Of a stretch of DNA of 64,000 bases, positions 1-8,329 are shown in pieces. Below the pieces are notes generated by a model. That model searched no databases and had not been told where the DNA came from. It worked only from the letters and a program-made list of their open reading frames with translations. Position 1 is the stretch's first letter; each line of letters begins with the position of its first letter. This DNA is from Sphingobacterium wenxiniae (GTDB lineage Bacteria; Bacteroidota; Bacteroidia; Sphingobacteriales; Sphingobacteriaceae), in NCBI RefSeq assembly GCF_900116225.1, contig NZ_FOZZ01000003.1:248001-312000 (forward strand), written 5' to 3'. A program made the translations under genes and the position numbers.

Positions 1-74
1 GCCCTATCTGGTAGCCATAACAATAGTAACAGACAACCGACCAACGCACCTATATGTTTTTTCTTTAAATACAT
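1..74 (-). CDS. N-terminus of an exported protein (cut by window start)
   Basis: An ATG at position 74 on the minus strand opens a frame that runs off the window edge without a stop. The 24 visible residues start MYLKKKHIGALVG and continue with a hydrophobic leucine-rich core, as in a signal peptide. A Cys sits at residue 14, but the Leu run follows it, so a lipobox is not evident. Nothing of the mature protein is visible and no function can be assigned. An A/T-rich region of about 65 bp separates it from the next gene on the same strand. Confidence 0.5.
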   Translation of the reverse strand, partial: MYLKKKHIGALVGCLLLLLWLPDR

Positions 75-139
75 TTGTCTAAAATTAACAAATCTTTAGA
101 CTACCCGCATGTTAAAAAGTTTTAAATCACTCGTTAACA

Positions 140-532
140 TTATTTATAAGGGTAGAACACAAAATTCGCCCCTTCGGGGACAATTACAAAGAGGCACATA
201 AAATCATTCGGCTTTTTAAAGCTCTTAATAAATGCCTCTTTACGCTCCTCTTTAATTAATCCTCGGTCTATAAATTCCTCCAAAGAGCTTACATTGATGC
301 TCCATTGGGTGTTTAGTTCATTTTTGTCCAACAACAGTTCGCCGACACTGACTTCATGCTGATGTGCGATAAATATAGGGTAAAGGGTATATCCTTCCGC
401 CATCATCTCTGTTGAGACCTCTTTTATCGATTCGCTATAAAAATCCAGATCGACTTTTAAACTTTTCAAGGGACTATTGGCCTTCGGATCCTCCGAGGCA
501 CCTGCTTTTCCCATTAAATCTTCTATATCCAT
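140..532 (-). CDS. conserved hypothetical protein, 130 aa
   Basis: A soluble acidic protein beginning MDIEDLMGKAG, with no signal peptide or membrane segment and no domain I can name. The frame is open upstream to 610, but the extra 26 codons are translated from a TATTGAGTAC-type low-complexity repeat. I therefore take the ATG at 532, preceded by CAAAGAGG. The C-terminal half alternates charged helices with a hydrophobic strand (CLFVIVPEGANFVFYP). It is followed by the partial secreted gene on the same strand. Function unknown. Confidence 0.7.
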   Translation of the reverse strand: MDIEDLMGKAGASEDPKANSPLKSLKVDLDFYSESIKEVSTEMMAEGYTLYPIFIAHQHEVSVGELLLDKNELNTQWSINVSSLEEFIDRGLIKEERKEAFIKSFKKPNDFMCLFVIVPEGANFVFYPYK

Positions 533-580
533 CCTCTTTGAGTATTGAGTACAAAGTATTGCGTATAGAGACCATATATA
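533..580. repeat. TATTGAGTAC-type low-complexity repeat
   Basis: Degenerate repetition of TTGAGTATTGAGTAC and AGTATTGCGTAT. The same words recur near 17200, 17640, 20130 and 53440, always in gaps between genes. Here it lies directly upstream of the start of the hypothetical gene. Confidence 0.6.
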
Positions 581-620
581 ATCTCTAATCTTGCTAACAG
601 TACATAACAAAAAATATCAT

Positions 621-677
621 CGTCATTGCGAGGCAACGACCGCAGAAGGCAGCTGCGAAGCAAACCAATCTGATGAC
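621..677. repeat. family B repeat fragment (CGTCATTGCGAGG type)
   Basis: CGTCATTGCGAGGCAACGAC followed by GCGAAGC and CAATCTGATGAC. It matches the core of longer elements at 28.5, 31.5, 43.7 and 51.0 kb. It lies against the 3' end of rlmD and is probably a truncated or divergent copy. Confidence 0.6.
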
Positions 678-679
678 AA

Positions 680-2092
680 TTAACTACCCTTCAACGCCAA
701 TAGCACCACATTTTCCACATGTTGGGTATGCGGGAACATATCCACAGGTTTGATCCGCACAACATCATATTTTTCCTGCAACAGCGCCAAATCCCGGGCT
801 TGCGTGGCAGCATTACAACTCACATACACCACTTTTGCCGCTTCCATCTCCAGAATACGCTTGACCACATCTTCGTGCATCCCTGCACGAGGAGGATCTG
901 TAATCACGACATCTGGCTTTCCATGTTCATCGATAAAATCTGCAGTCAGCACATCTTTCATATCACCGGCATAGAACTTTGTATTGCTAATACCATTGAT
1001 TTCCGAATTGATCTTTGCATCTTCAATAGCCGAAGGCACATACTCGACACCCACGACCTCTTTAGCTGATTTCGCTACGAAATTCGCAATAGTTCCTGCT
1101 CCTGTATAAAGATCATAAACCAATTCATTACCCTTCAAATCAGCGAAGTCACGTGTAATCTTATATAACTCATACGCTTGTCTGGAATTTGTTTGATAGA
1201 ATGATTTTGGCCCTACTTTAAATTTCAACCCTTCCATTTCTTCGTATATGAAATCACGACCCTTATAGGTATGTATATCTTGATCGAAGATGGTATCATT
1301 TCGTTTTTGGTTAATGATATACAACAACGATGTTAATTCTGGAAAATTTTGGTTTATATAATCCATCAATGATTCCACCTGTCCTTCCTCAGGATAGGCA
1401 AATACCACAATCACCATCACCTCGCCAGTGGAAGAAGTACGGATAATCAAGTTCCGTAAAGCACCTTCATGCGCTCGTAAATCATAGAAAGATATACCTT
1501 CACCAACGGCAAAATCCCTTACCTTATTACGAATTGTATTAGATGGATCTTGTTGTAGATAGCAATGGTCAATATCCAGAATTTTATCAAATCGTCCCGG
1601 CACGTGAAAACCTAATGCATTCAGATCTTCTGGTTTCACTTCTTCGTCTACTGACGTCAACCAGCGTTTATTAGAAAAGGTAAACTCCAATTTATTTCTG
1701 TAATATTCAGTTTGACCGGATGCCAAAATAGGCTCCATAGCAGAAGTATCGACCTTGCCCAGACGCTTCAACGCATTATCAACCGATTGCTGCTTAAAAT
1801 GTAGCTGCGCTTGATAATCCATGTGCTGCCATTTACACCCCCCACAAGTGCCAAAATGTGGACAAAACGGATCTATACGGTATTCCGAAGCTTGTTTCAA
1901 AGCTGTCACCCGGCCCTCAGCAAAGTTTTTTTTCTTGCGCATCAATTCCACATCAGCTACATCGCCCGGAACAGCCCCTTCAATAAAAAGCACCAATTCA
2001 TCCTGCTTGGCTACGCCTTTCCCCTCTTCTGCTATATCAATGATCCGAACATCGGATATAAATTTCTTTTCTTGTGGAATTCTTCTTCTCAT
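680..2092 (-). CDS. rlmD: 23S rRNA (uracil-C5)-methyltransferase RlmD-type
   Basis: SAM-dependent methyltransferase of the TrmA/RlmC/RlmD family, expected to make m5U in 23S rRNA. From the ATG at 2092 (470 aa) it has an N-terminal TRAM domain (about residues 8-65). A [4Fe-4S] cysteine set follows at about C77, C83 and C86 (CPHFGTCGGCKW), with a further Cys in DHCYLQQ. The SAM-binding motif is DLYTGAGTIANF, then VITDPPRAG, the nucleophile VYVSCNAATQARD, and a C-terminal FPHTQHVENV. The frame is open to 2149, but a TACTTTTG promoter box lies at 2101-2108, so the longer start is unlikely. RlmC, RlmD and the dual RlmCD cannot be separated from sequence alone; RlmD is the usual call in Bacteroidota. 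Confidence 0.9.
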   Translation of the reverse strand: MRRRIPQEKKFISDVRIIDIAEEGKGVAKQDELVLFIEGAVPGDVADVELMRKKKNFAEGRVTALKQASEYRIDPFCPHFGTCGGCKWQHMDYQAQLHFKQQSVDNALKRLGKVDTSAMEPILASGQTEYYRNKLEFTFSNKRWLTSVDEEVKPEDLNALGFHVPGRFDKILDIDHCYLQQDPSNTIRNKVRDFAVGEGISFYDLRAHEGALRNLIIRTSSTGEVMVIVVFAYPEEGQVESLMDYINQNFPELTSLLYIINQKRNDTIFDQDIHTYKGRDFIYEEMEGLKFKVGPKSFYQTNSRQAYELYKITRDFADLKGNELVYDLYTGAGTIANFVAKSAKEVVGVEYVPSAIEDAKINSEINGISNTKFYAGDMKDVLTADFIDEHGKPDVVITDPPRAGMHEDVVKRILEMEAAKVVYVSCNAATQARDLALLQEKYDVVRIKPVDMFPHTQHVENVVLLALKGS

Positions 2093-2100
2093 ATCGAGTG

Positions 2101-2108
2101 CAAAAGTA
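2101..2108 (-). promoter_or_regulatory. Bacteroidota -7 box for rlmD
   Basis: TACTTTTG on the minus strand, matching TAnnTTTG. It ends 8 nt before the ATG at 2092, so the transcript would have almost no leader. Confidence 0.55.
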
Positions 2109-2135
2109 CGCTTTTTTGAGGGAATATTGACTCCG

Positions 2136-4616
2136 CTAATTGAGCACATTCAAAAACTTCAACCCCACTACAAAACCATTTTCTGTCCTGTCTCCCTGAA
2201 ATGAGCGTACAAAATCAAAACGCAGCAGACGGAATTTGCCCCAACCTATATTATTGAACCCAGCCGTGACTTCGTGATAAGGTTTGTGTTCTGTGGTAGA
2301 AAGATGATGATAACCCACTACTAGATTCCACTGTAACCTATTCAGCAATGGCAGCTTATTCATCACGAAGCCTTTGAAATCATGTTCTGCATGCGCTTCA
2401 AAATAGGCATCTTTCGTGCTGTTAGCATAGTAGGGCATGTTTAGAAATGTATTCATATAGCTTCCAGTAGTGCCGATGTGCGTGCGGTTACCGTTAAAGT
2501 GTTTATAGTCTGTAAACGCAATACCCTCCGCATTAAAGAATTTTCCGGTATTCACACGTGCGCGCAATTGTCCGGCGTACCCCATTGTCATACTCTGCGA
2601 GACCTGAGCAAATAACATTTGGTGATTATATTTTCTATCCTCCGTTCCTATATTATAATGATAGCCTACGGTAATCTGAGGCCGACTCCCTTCATTCAGC
2701 AACATGCGATAGTCACCACGTTCCACAGCTTTTAAGCCAGGCGTCCATTGTAAGGCTAAACTCGTTTTGAATATCTTGTGCGCCTCAAAAGGTGCAGACT
2801 CTTGATCCTCTGGCGACAGCGGATTATTAGACACATACTCTTTATCCTTCTTTAAGAAAGAGTAATTGGTATGGTTAAACAGAGGTTGGCGATTCTGATA
2901 AGAAGCATTCACAAAAAAGCGCAAAGGAATAGCTATATTCTGTGCATAAGCCGCCGTAATAAACTTCTTCTGATACAGCTGCATAAAATTCTCTTTGAAA
3001 AACAAGGAGGATACCATATTGATAAAAGGATGAACACCGCCATTTTCATTAAACTGTACCACCTTATTTCCACCTTCCAGACTCAGCATGGCATAATTCT
3101 TCGTGTTGAAGCGATGCAGGAGATTCGCCTGCACCCGCAGTTTATCCTCTGCCACACCGTATTGGAAAGTCGTCGAGAACGTAGAACGATTTCCGACTTG
3201 TGCATCGCCTAACTTTGCCTGCAATAAGGCAGAGAAGGTCCAGCCCTGCACAGGATTAAAACCTGTAGCAAAAATATTTGACAGACCTTTATAACCAATT
3301 TCTAACTTCTTGTGGGAATTTCGGTAGGTATACCCCGTTAAAACATCCGTTGGTTGAAACCGGTTGTGCTTTCGATCAACAGAATCCACATACGTTTTAC
3401 TATTTCGAATAGTCTGCACACTATCTTTTTTCACATAGTCGGTGGCTTCCTCTTCCGTAAGAGGTACGGGTCGCCTATTTGCCCAATAGGCGCTATCCTT
3501 CTGATTGGCATTTCCCGTCATTCTGCTCAATGTAGAACCAAAGGTGCCCTTTTCGAATTGTTCAACAAAGGCATAATTACTGAAATTATGGATATAACGA
3601 CCGTTAATATTAATTCCCAACAAACCTATACCAAAATCAATCGTCTGTAATGATTTTACCCAACGCCTGTCAGGGGTATTAAAATGATATTGTTGCACCA
3701 ACTTCAAAGTATCTATGACTGGCACCTGCAACCTGTATCCGGGAATTGCAAAATCCACTGCATAGATTTCCCAGCTATCCTCAACAATATAGAGAAACCC
3801 TTCTACGGTTGGTTCTTTATCGCGCTTGGGTAGAACCCGAATCTTATAAACGTGGTGACCTTCTTCTAAACGGCTATCTACCAACCTGTATGTATAATAA
3901 TTAAAAGCAGCAGAGGAAATAGGCGAAACCACTGATGCTCCAAGTTCCACCCTATCACTGTAAAAATCAAAATTTGTACCTATTGCGGTATTAAAGCTGA
4001 ATCCTCGATCATCACCGCTAACTTTGGAAGCGACAATATTCTCATACAATTTATTTGGTTTCTGAAAGCTGATGGTCGATACTGTTTCCGAAAGATAAAC
4101 AATACCAGAACGCGTAGAATCCAGCAGACCAATCATCTCATCGTCCACTTCCGCCAAGGCTATTTTCTTAGGCAGATTCTTTATCCACATGGTCCCTCGA
4201 GAGTAAAAATCTGCATGGAACTTATCATTTTTATCCGCATTCGCCCTACGATGGGCCTGTGCTTGCCGGATAATGCGATGTGCTGGATTTTCAACTGAAG
4301 TCACGACAACCTCTTCGATAGCCAGTTCTTCCGGCTCTAACACTATATCCAAAAAAGTGCTTTCCGTATCAATCAATACCGTTCTGCTTTCGATACGGAA
4401 ACCCAATTTTTTGATAATGAGCGTATGTTTGCCTTTACTGAGTCCATTAATCGAAAACTGACCTTCCACATTGGTAGATGTCCCCAGATAGCTATCCTTA
4501 ACCATCACACTTACTGCAGGTAAAGCTGTTTGATTTTTATCCTTTACAACGCCTGACACCTGTGCCCTCATGCTGAAAGAAAACAGCAAGAGAAAAACGG
4601 TAAAATAGATTTTCAT
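2136..4616 (-). CDS. DUF5686 / carboxypeptidase-regulatory-like outer-membrane protein
   Basis: An 826-aa envelope protein. A signal peptide (MKIYFTVFLLLFSFSMRAQ) is followed by a CarboxypepD_reg-like beta-sandwich (about 19-105: VSGVVKDKNQTALPAVSVMV, GLSKGKHTLII). The linker EEVVVTSVENPAHRIIRQA resembles the one that precedes a plug in TonB receptors, but no plug follows. A long DUF5686-type region comes next, ending in alternating aromatic strands typical of an outer-membrane barrel (last residues VVGLKFLNVLN). Members are widespread in Bacteroidota and their substrate is unknown. The stop lies 43 bp before rlmD. The gene is divergent from pepT across 155 bp. Confidence 0.85.
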   Translation of the reverse strand: MKIYFTVFLLLFSFSMRAQVSGVVKDKNQTALPAVSVMVKDSYLGTSTNVEGQFSINGLSKGKHTLIIKKLGFRIESRTVLIDTESTFLDIVLEPEELAIEEVVVTSVENPAHRIIRQAQAHRRANADKNDKFHADFYSRGTMWIKNLPKKIALAEVDDEMIGLLDSTRSGIVYLSETVSTISFQKPNKLYENIVASKVSGDDRGFSFNTAIGTNFDFYSDRVELGASVVSPISSAAFNYYTYRLVDSRLEEGHHVYKIRVLPKRDKEPTVEGFLYIVEDSWEIYAVDFAIPGYRLQVPVIDTLKLVQQYHFNTPDRRWVKSLQTIDFGIGLLGININGRYIHNFSNYAFVEQFEKGTFGSTLSRMTGNANQKDSAYWANRRPVPLTEEEATDYVKKDSVQTIRNSKTYVDSVDRKHNRFQPTDVLTGYTYRNSHKKLEIGYKGLSNIFATGFNPVQGWTFSALLQAKLGDAQVGNRSTFSTTFQYGVAEDKLRVQANLLHRFNTKNYAMLSLEGGNKVVQFNENGGVHPFINMVSSLFFKENFMQLYQKKFITAAYAQNIAIPLRFFVNASYQNRQPLFNHTNYSFLKKDKEYVSNNPLSPEDQESAPFEAHKIFKTSLALQWTPGLKAVERGDYRMLLNEGSRPQITVGYHYNIGTEDRKYNHQMLFAQVSQSMTMGYAGQLRARVNTGKFFNAEGIAFTDYKHFNGNRTHIGTTGSYMNTFLNMPYYANSTKDAYFEAHAEHDFKGFVMNKLPLLNRLQWNLVVGYHHLSTTEHKPYHEVTAGFNNIGWGKFRLLRFDFVRSFQGDRTENGFVVGLKFLNVLN

Positions 4617-4759
4617 AAATTGAGTATAATATCTTGTTATTTAGCTAATCGCAGTAAAAGTAAAGTTATTTTATATGCAAAAAACCCAAGAAATGTTAAT
4701 TATACTATTATTTTTAACAGCCTTCATTGTTCCAAGGAAAGCAAAAAAGAAAATCTTAC

Positions 4760-4767
4760 TACCTTTG
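4760..4767 (+). promoter_or_regulatory. Bacteroidota -7 box for pepT
   Basis: TACCTTTG, fitting TAnnTTTG, followed by CTAT and the ATG at 4772. This places transcription initiation at or next to the start codon and argues against the in-frame upstream ATG at 4727. Confidence 0.6.
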
Positions 4768-4771
4768 CTAT

Positions 4772-6040
4772 ATGACAAATAACAGGAACACCATTCAAGA
4801 TATAAAGGAATTCGAAGTTGCGGAACGCTTCTTGCGCTATGTACAAATCGATACGCAATCCGACCTAAGCTCCACTACATTTCCTTCGACAGAAAAACAG
4901 AAGAACCTAAGTAAGATTCTCGTGCAGGAACTTCTCGACTTAGGTATCACAGACGCGCATTTGGATGAACATGGCTATGTATACGCGACCATTCCTTCCA
5001 ATACAGATAAACAAGTCCCTGTAATTTGCTTTTGCTCCCATGTGGACACCTCACCGGATTGTTCTGGCACGAACGTAAAACCTCTTATACACGAAAACTA
5101 TCAAGGACAGGATTTATCCCTCCCTGAGGATCCATCCGTAGTGATCAAATTTGCCGAACATCCGGACTTAAAAAACCAAATCGGTCATGATATTATAACA
5201 GCCAGCGGAACGACACTATTAGGGGCTGACGACAAAGCGGGGGTAGCAGAAATTATGGATGCAGCTCGTATCCTGATGGCGCATCCCGAGATCAAACACG
5301 GTAAAATCAAGATTTTATTTACTCCGGATGAGGAAATCGGCCGCGGTGTAGATTATGTCGACTTACAGAAATTAGGGGCCGACTTTGGCTATACCATGGA
5401 TGGAGAAAAAGCTGGAACAATTGAGGATGAGACTTTTTCGGCCGATGGTGTAAAATTGACTATTCATGGTGTATCCGTACATCCGGGGTTTGCCAAAAAC
5501 AAAATGATAAGCGCCTTAAAGATTGCTGGTGAAATTATCGAAAGCTTACCGAAAAATAGTCTTTCACCAGAGACAACTTCCGGAAAAGAGGGCTTTATCC
5601 ACCCCAATGGTATTCATGGCGGTGTAGATCAAACGGAAATAGACTTCATCATCCGCGACCATAACACGAATAAGTTAGCGGAGCATGAAGCTACATTAAA
5701 AGCTATTGTAGCATCTGTCATGTCAAAATACCCTTCGGCATCCTTTGATTTCAAAGTACAGGAACAATACCGCAACATGAAGGAAATTTTGGATCAACAT
5801 CCAGAGATTATGGAAGTTGGATTAGAAGCCATCAAACGTGTCGGCTTAACTCCTGAACGCAGAAGTATCCGTGGTGGAACCGACGGTTCACGCTTATCAT
5901 TTATGGGGTTGCCATGTCCCAATGTGTTTGCGGGGGGACACGCTTTTCACGGAAAAATGGAATGGGTAAGCCGACAAGACATGGAGAAGGCGGTATTGAC
6001 AATTTTGCACATTGCTTCCATTTGGGAAGAAAGAAGCTAA
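4772..6040 (+). CDS. pepT: peptidase T (tripeptide aminopeptidase)
   Basis: Zinc-dependent M20B aminopeptidase that releases N-terminal residues from tripeptides in the cytoplasm. At 422 aa it is close to the E. coli length of about 408. Visible metal and catalytic motifs are SHVDTSPD (His near 90), GADDKAG (Asp near 153), FTPDEEIGRG (tandem Glu near 187), YTMDGEKAG (Asp near 210) and GGHAFHGKMEW near the C-terminus (distal His). The substrate-binding block SIRGGTDGSRLSFMG is intact. The start at 4772 (MTNNRNTIQD) is chosen because the promoter box overlaps the longer frame. It is followed by about 120 bp of AT-rich DNA before the next gene. Confidence 0.95.
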   Translation: MTNNRNTIQDIKEFEVAERFLRYVQIDTQSDLSSTTFPSTEKQKNLSKILVQELLDLGITDAHLDEHGYVYATIPSNTDKQVPVICFCSHVDTSPDCSGTNVKPLIHENYQGQDLSLPEDPSVVIKFAEHPDLKNQIGHDIITASGTTLLGADDKAGVAEIMDAARILMAHPEIKHGKIKILFTPDEEIGRGVDYVDLQKLGADFGYTMDGEKAGTIEDETFSADGVKLTIHGVSVHPGFAKNKMISALKIAGEIIESLPKNSLSPETTSGKEGFIHPNGIHGGVDQTEIDFIIRDHNTNKLAEHEATLKAIVASVMSKYPSASFDFKVQEQYRNMKEILDQHPEIMEVGLEAIKRVGLTPERRSIRGGTDGSRLSFMGLPCPNVFAGGHAFHGKMEWVSRQDMEKAVLTILHIASIWEERS

Positions 6041-6157
6041 TATAACTTTAATCTTCGGGCTAAATACAAGACTAAAAAATGTAGTGATAATACTACATAT
6101 TAGTATCGTAAATAATTCTTATTTTTGAAATAATTTAAAACATATAAAAGTTTCATT

Positions 6158-6481
6158 ATGAAAAAGTTAGTTACACTTATTACTTTCTGTCTAATGTACT
6201 TATTTTCTTTTGCCCAAGGTAATGTTGAGGTCAAAGGGAAAGTAACCGACGAGAATGGCCAGGCCATTGCCAAAGCAGAAGTTGTGATCAATAACACCAC
6301 ACACACGTTGACCACAAACGAAAAAGGAGAATTCAGTATCAACTTACCAGAAGGAAAATACGTTATCAAAGTGTCCAAATTAGCCTATGGCACTAAACGC
6401 GTTGTCCTTGAAGTAGTAAGTGACACACAAGTAGATGTCTCTCTTGAAAAAATTAAACGCTCTAAAACATCCCGTGCCTAA
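6158..6481 (+). CDS. small secreted carboxypeptidase-regulatory-like protein
   Basis: A 107-aa protein made of a signal peptide (MKKLVTLITFCLMYLFSFAQ) and one CarboxypepD_reg-like beta-sandwich: VKGKVTDENGQAIAKAEVVI, TNEKGEFSINLPEGKYVIKV, VDVSLEKI. The tail is basic and lacks any barrel or sorting domain, so it looks like a stand-alone periplasmic or surface domain. It lies 3 bp upstream of the nitroreductase start, which implies co-transcription, but no functional link is apparent. Confidence 0.75.
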   Translation: MKKLVTLITFCLMYLFSFAQGNVEVKGKVTDENGQAIAKAEVVINNTTHTLTTNEKGEFSINLPEGKYVIKVSKLAYGTKRVVLEVVSDTQVDVSLEKIKRSKTSRA

Positions 6482-6484
6482 CAC

Positions 6485-7048
6485 ATGTCCAACGAAGTAT
6501 TAAAAGCAATCCAATACCGAAGAACTGTTAACCAGAACAGCTTCACCGATAAAGATATTACAAAAGAAGATATTTTAACCCTTTTAGAAGCAGCGAATGC
6601 CGCTCCCACACATAAACGCACACAACCATGGCGTTTTGTCGTGTTTCGAAAAGAAGGTTTGGTCCGTTTAGGTGAAGAACTGAGTCGTATTTATCGTACC
6701 ATTACTCCCCCTGAGAAATATACTGAACTCGCGGAGCAGAATATGGTCAAGAAAGCTACGGCATCCAATGTAGCGATAGCCATCGTTGTCAACTATACCG
6801 GTCAATTACCGGAATGGGAGGAATTGGCGGCGACAGCTTGTGCTGTTCAGAATCTTTGGTTGGCAGCACATTCTTTAGGTATCGGTGGTTACTGGGCTTC
6901 ACCGGGACTTATCAACCATTTGGGATCTTTTCTAAACCTGGAAGAAAATCAAAAATGTGTTGGCTTGTTTTACTTGGGCCATCACGAGAGTGAAGCTCGG
7001 GAACCCGTGCGTAAACCCCTCACAGACGTTGTCCGTTGGGAAGAGTAA
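6485..7048 (+). CDS. nitroreductase family protein (YdjA-like)
   Basis: FMN-dependent oxidoreductase of the nitroreductase fold, 187 aa, cytoplasmic, reducing an unidentified substrate with NAD(P)H. The N-terminus has the family signature IQYRRTVNQNSF (RRS/T phosphate-binding arginines near 13-14). AANAAPTHKRTQPWRFVVF is the FMN-contact block. ACAVQNLWLAAHSLGIGGYW is the central helix and ring-contact region, and the C-terminus carries VGLFYLGH. The start follows the preceding stop by 3 bp. A palindrome follows the gene immediately. Confidence 0.88.
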   Translation: MSNEVLKAIQYRRTVNQNSFTDKDITKEDILTLLEAANAAPTHKRTQPWRFVVFRKEGLVRLGEELSRIYRTITPPEKYTELAEQNMVKKATASNVAIAIVVNYTGQLPEWEELAATACAVQNLWLAAHSLGIGGYWASPGLINHLGSFLNLEENQKCVGLFYLGHHESEAREPVRKPLTDVVRWEE

Positions 7049-7086
7049 ATTGAATTGCCGTGGGTTTAAACCCGTGGCAATTCAAT
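7049..7086. terminator. bidirectional hairpin between convergent genes
   Basis: ATTGAATTGCC and GGCAATTCAAT form the outer arms. The inner stem pairs GTGGG with CCCGT through G-U wobbles around TTTAAA. It lies between the nitroreductase stop and the anti-sigma-like stop. No T-run follows on either side, so the terminator role is inferred from position. Confidence 0.6.
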
Positions 7087-7720
7087 TAAACACAATCTTT
7101 ATTTCTGCATCCGTACCCTTCCATCTGGATTTTTTTTCCAAGACATCCATTAATTCGTTCATCAATATCAAGTGATCGTCAACATCAGAAGTAATATTGA
7201 ATGGCCTACCCTGTTCATCAATCTGGAATCGGAGTGTCAGTTCGAATAGGTCAGTGACACCCGAATAATGTTTGGATAAAAGTTCCGCCAAAGTTTTCCA
7301 TCCACCAATAGGCTCAGCGGCTGTATTACCTATCGCTTGCACCGAAACTTTTTGTAGGGTTTCGTCCATCAACTCTACCTCTGTCACATTAACCTGTTTC
7401 TTATGAGGCAGATAGCGGATAAGAATTAAGATACATACTGAAACAAACATCACAGCGGCCACCATTCCTATAGCCAATCGCTGCCAACCAAAGAAATACC
7501 TATTCTGCCTTTGTGCGTGCTCCTCAACCCGACGACTAAGGCGTTGTTGCAGGAGACTCAGCGATTTACTATCTACTCCATTTTGCAAACGGTAACCATC
7601 GATCGCATCCTGCAAGAAAGGGTCTTCCAAGGCTTCCCGTTCCAACGCATGCATCTCCTCCCTGCTCATCAGCCCATGGATGTAGTTATGTATTCTGGAT
7701 AATTGGTAATTATTTTCCAT
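7082..7720 (-). CDS. anti-sigma-factor-like membrane protein
   Basis: A 212-aa protein with three parts. The cytoplasmic N-terminal helical segment (about 1-60) includes RIHNYIHGLMSREEMHALE and EDPFLQDAIDGY, a pattern I associate with Bacteroidota anti-sigma proteins. A single membrane helix follows at about 83-106. The periplasmic C-terminus (about 150-212: LTLRFQIDEQGRPFNI, KKSRWKGTDAEIKIVFN) resembles the strand-helix-strand layout of a TonB C-terminal domain. It overlaps the upstream ECF sigma gene by 11 bp, which supports a regulatory partnership. The TonB-like reading is inference. Confidence 0.65.
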   Translation of the reverse strand: MENNYQLSRIHNYIHGLMSREEMHALEREALEDPFLQDAIDGYRLQNGVDSKSLSLLQQRLSRRVEEHAQRQNRYFFGWQRLAIGMVAAVMFVSVCILILIRYLPHKKQVNVTEVELMDETLQKVSVQAIGNTAAEPIGGWKTLAELLSKHYSGVTDLFELTLRFQIDEQGRPFNITSDVDDHLILMNELMDVLEKKSRWKGTDAEIKIVFN

Positions 7721-8258
7721 TTTTTCTGCTCTCCATACAAATTTTCAAATTCCGTTTTCCATTTTGGATATAGCTCTTCACCTTACTCAAGTCATAACCC
7801 GTCGCATCAGCAATATCTTTATAACACTGCTGTTCAAGATAGAATAATCGGATACAAGCAGCCTGCTCTTTGGACAATGTTATCAGACAATCATGCATAT
7901 TCTCAAAATCCCGCTCAGACCATTTCTCTTCTATGGCATCGTTCAATTTCTGCTCACTCTCCAGCAAATTGTGTTCTATATCCACGTGCTGCTGTCGCTT
8001 TTCTTTTCGTAACTCCATCAAACAATAGTTCCGGGCAAAAACATACAGCCAGCTTTTGAAATTCTCCACCTCATGAACACGAAGTTTATCCACCAATTGT
8101 TCAAAGATCTGCATAACAGCATCCTGACTGGTATCTCTATCCTCCAAATATTTAAAGCAGACACCATAGAGCAAAGACATGTACGGAGCGTACAATCTGC
8201 CCAGAATTTCAATATCCCCCGTAGTTCTGTATCGTACAAGAAGCTCCTTTTCGTCCAT
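7710..8258 (-). CDS. ECF-type RNA polymerase sigma factor
   Basis: A 182-aa sigma-70 family protein with regions 2 and 4 only. Region 2 spans about 10-80: LGRLYAPYMSLLYGVCFKYL, then DTSQDAVMQIFEQL and NFKSWLYVFARNYCLMELRK. Region 4 spans about 118-170: LITLSKEQAACIRLFYLEQ, YKDIADATGYDLSKVKSYIQ and a basic NGKRNLKICM recognition helix. It overlaps the downstream membrane gene by 11 bp. No susC/susD pair is adjacent, so the regulon is unknown. No auto-regulatory promoter is recognisable upstream. Confidence 0.88.
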   Translation of the reverse strand: MDEKELLVRYRTTGDIEILGRLYAPYMSLLYGVCFKYLEDRDTSQDAVMQIFEQLVDKLRVHEVENFKSWLYVFARNYCLMELRKEKRQQHVDIEHNLLESEQKLNDAIEEKWSERDFENMHDCLITLSKEQAACIRLFYLEQQCYKDIADATGYDLSKVKSYIQNGKRNLKICMESRKNGK

Positions 8259-8329
8259 GTATTCCTTTTACGCTATCGATAAGATGATGTAAGTCGCCAA
8301 ATTCCATAAGATATGGAGATAAAAATCCT

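Noticed and set aside
2136..4616. TonB-dependent receptor call for the DUF5686 protein
   Set aside because: It has the carboxypeptidase-like N-terminal domain but no plug motifs (no RGxG or LRGPQG-type block), so it is not a receptor of that class.
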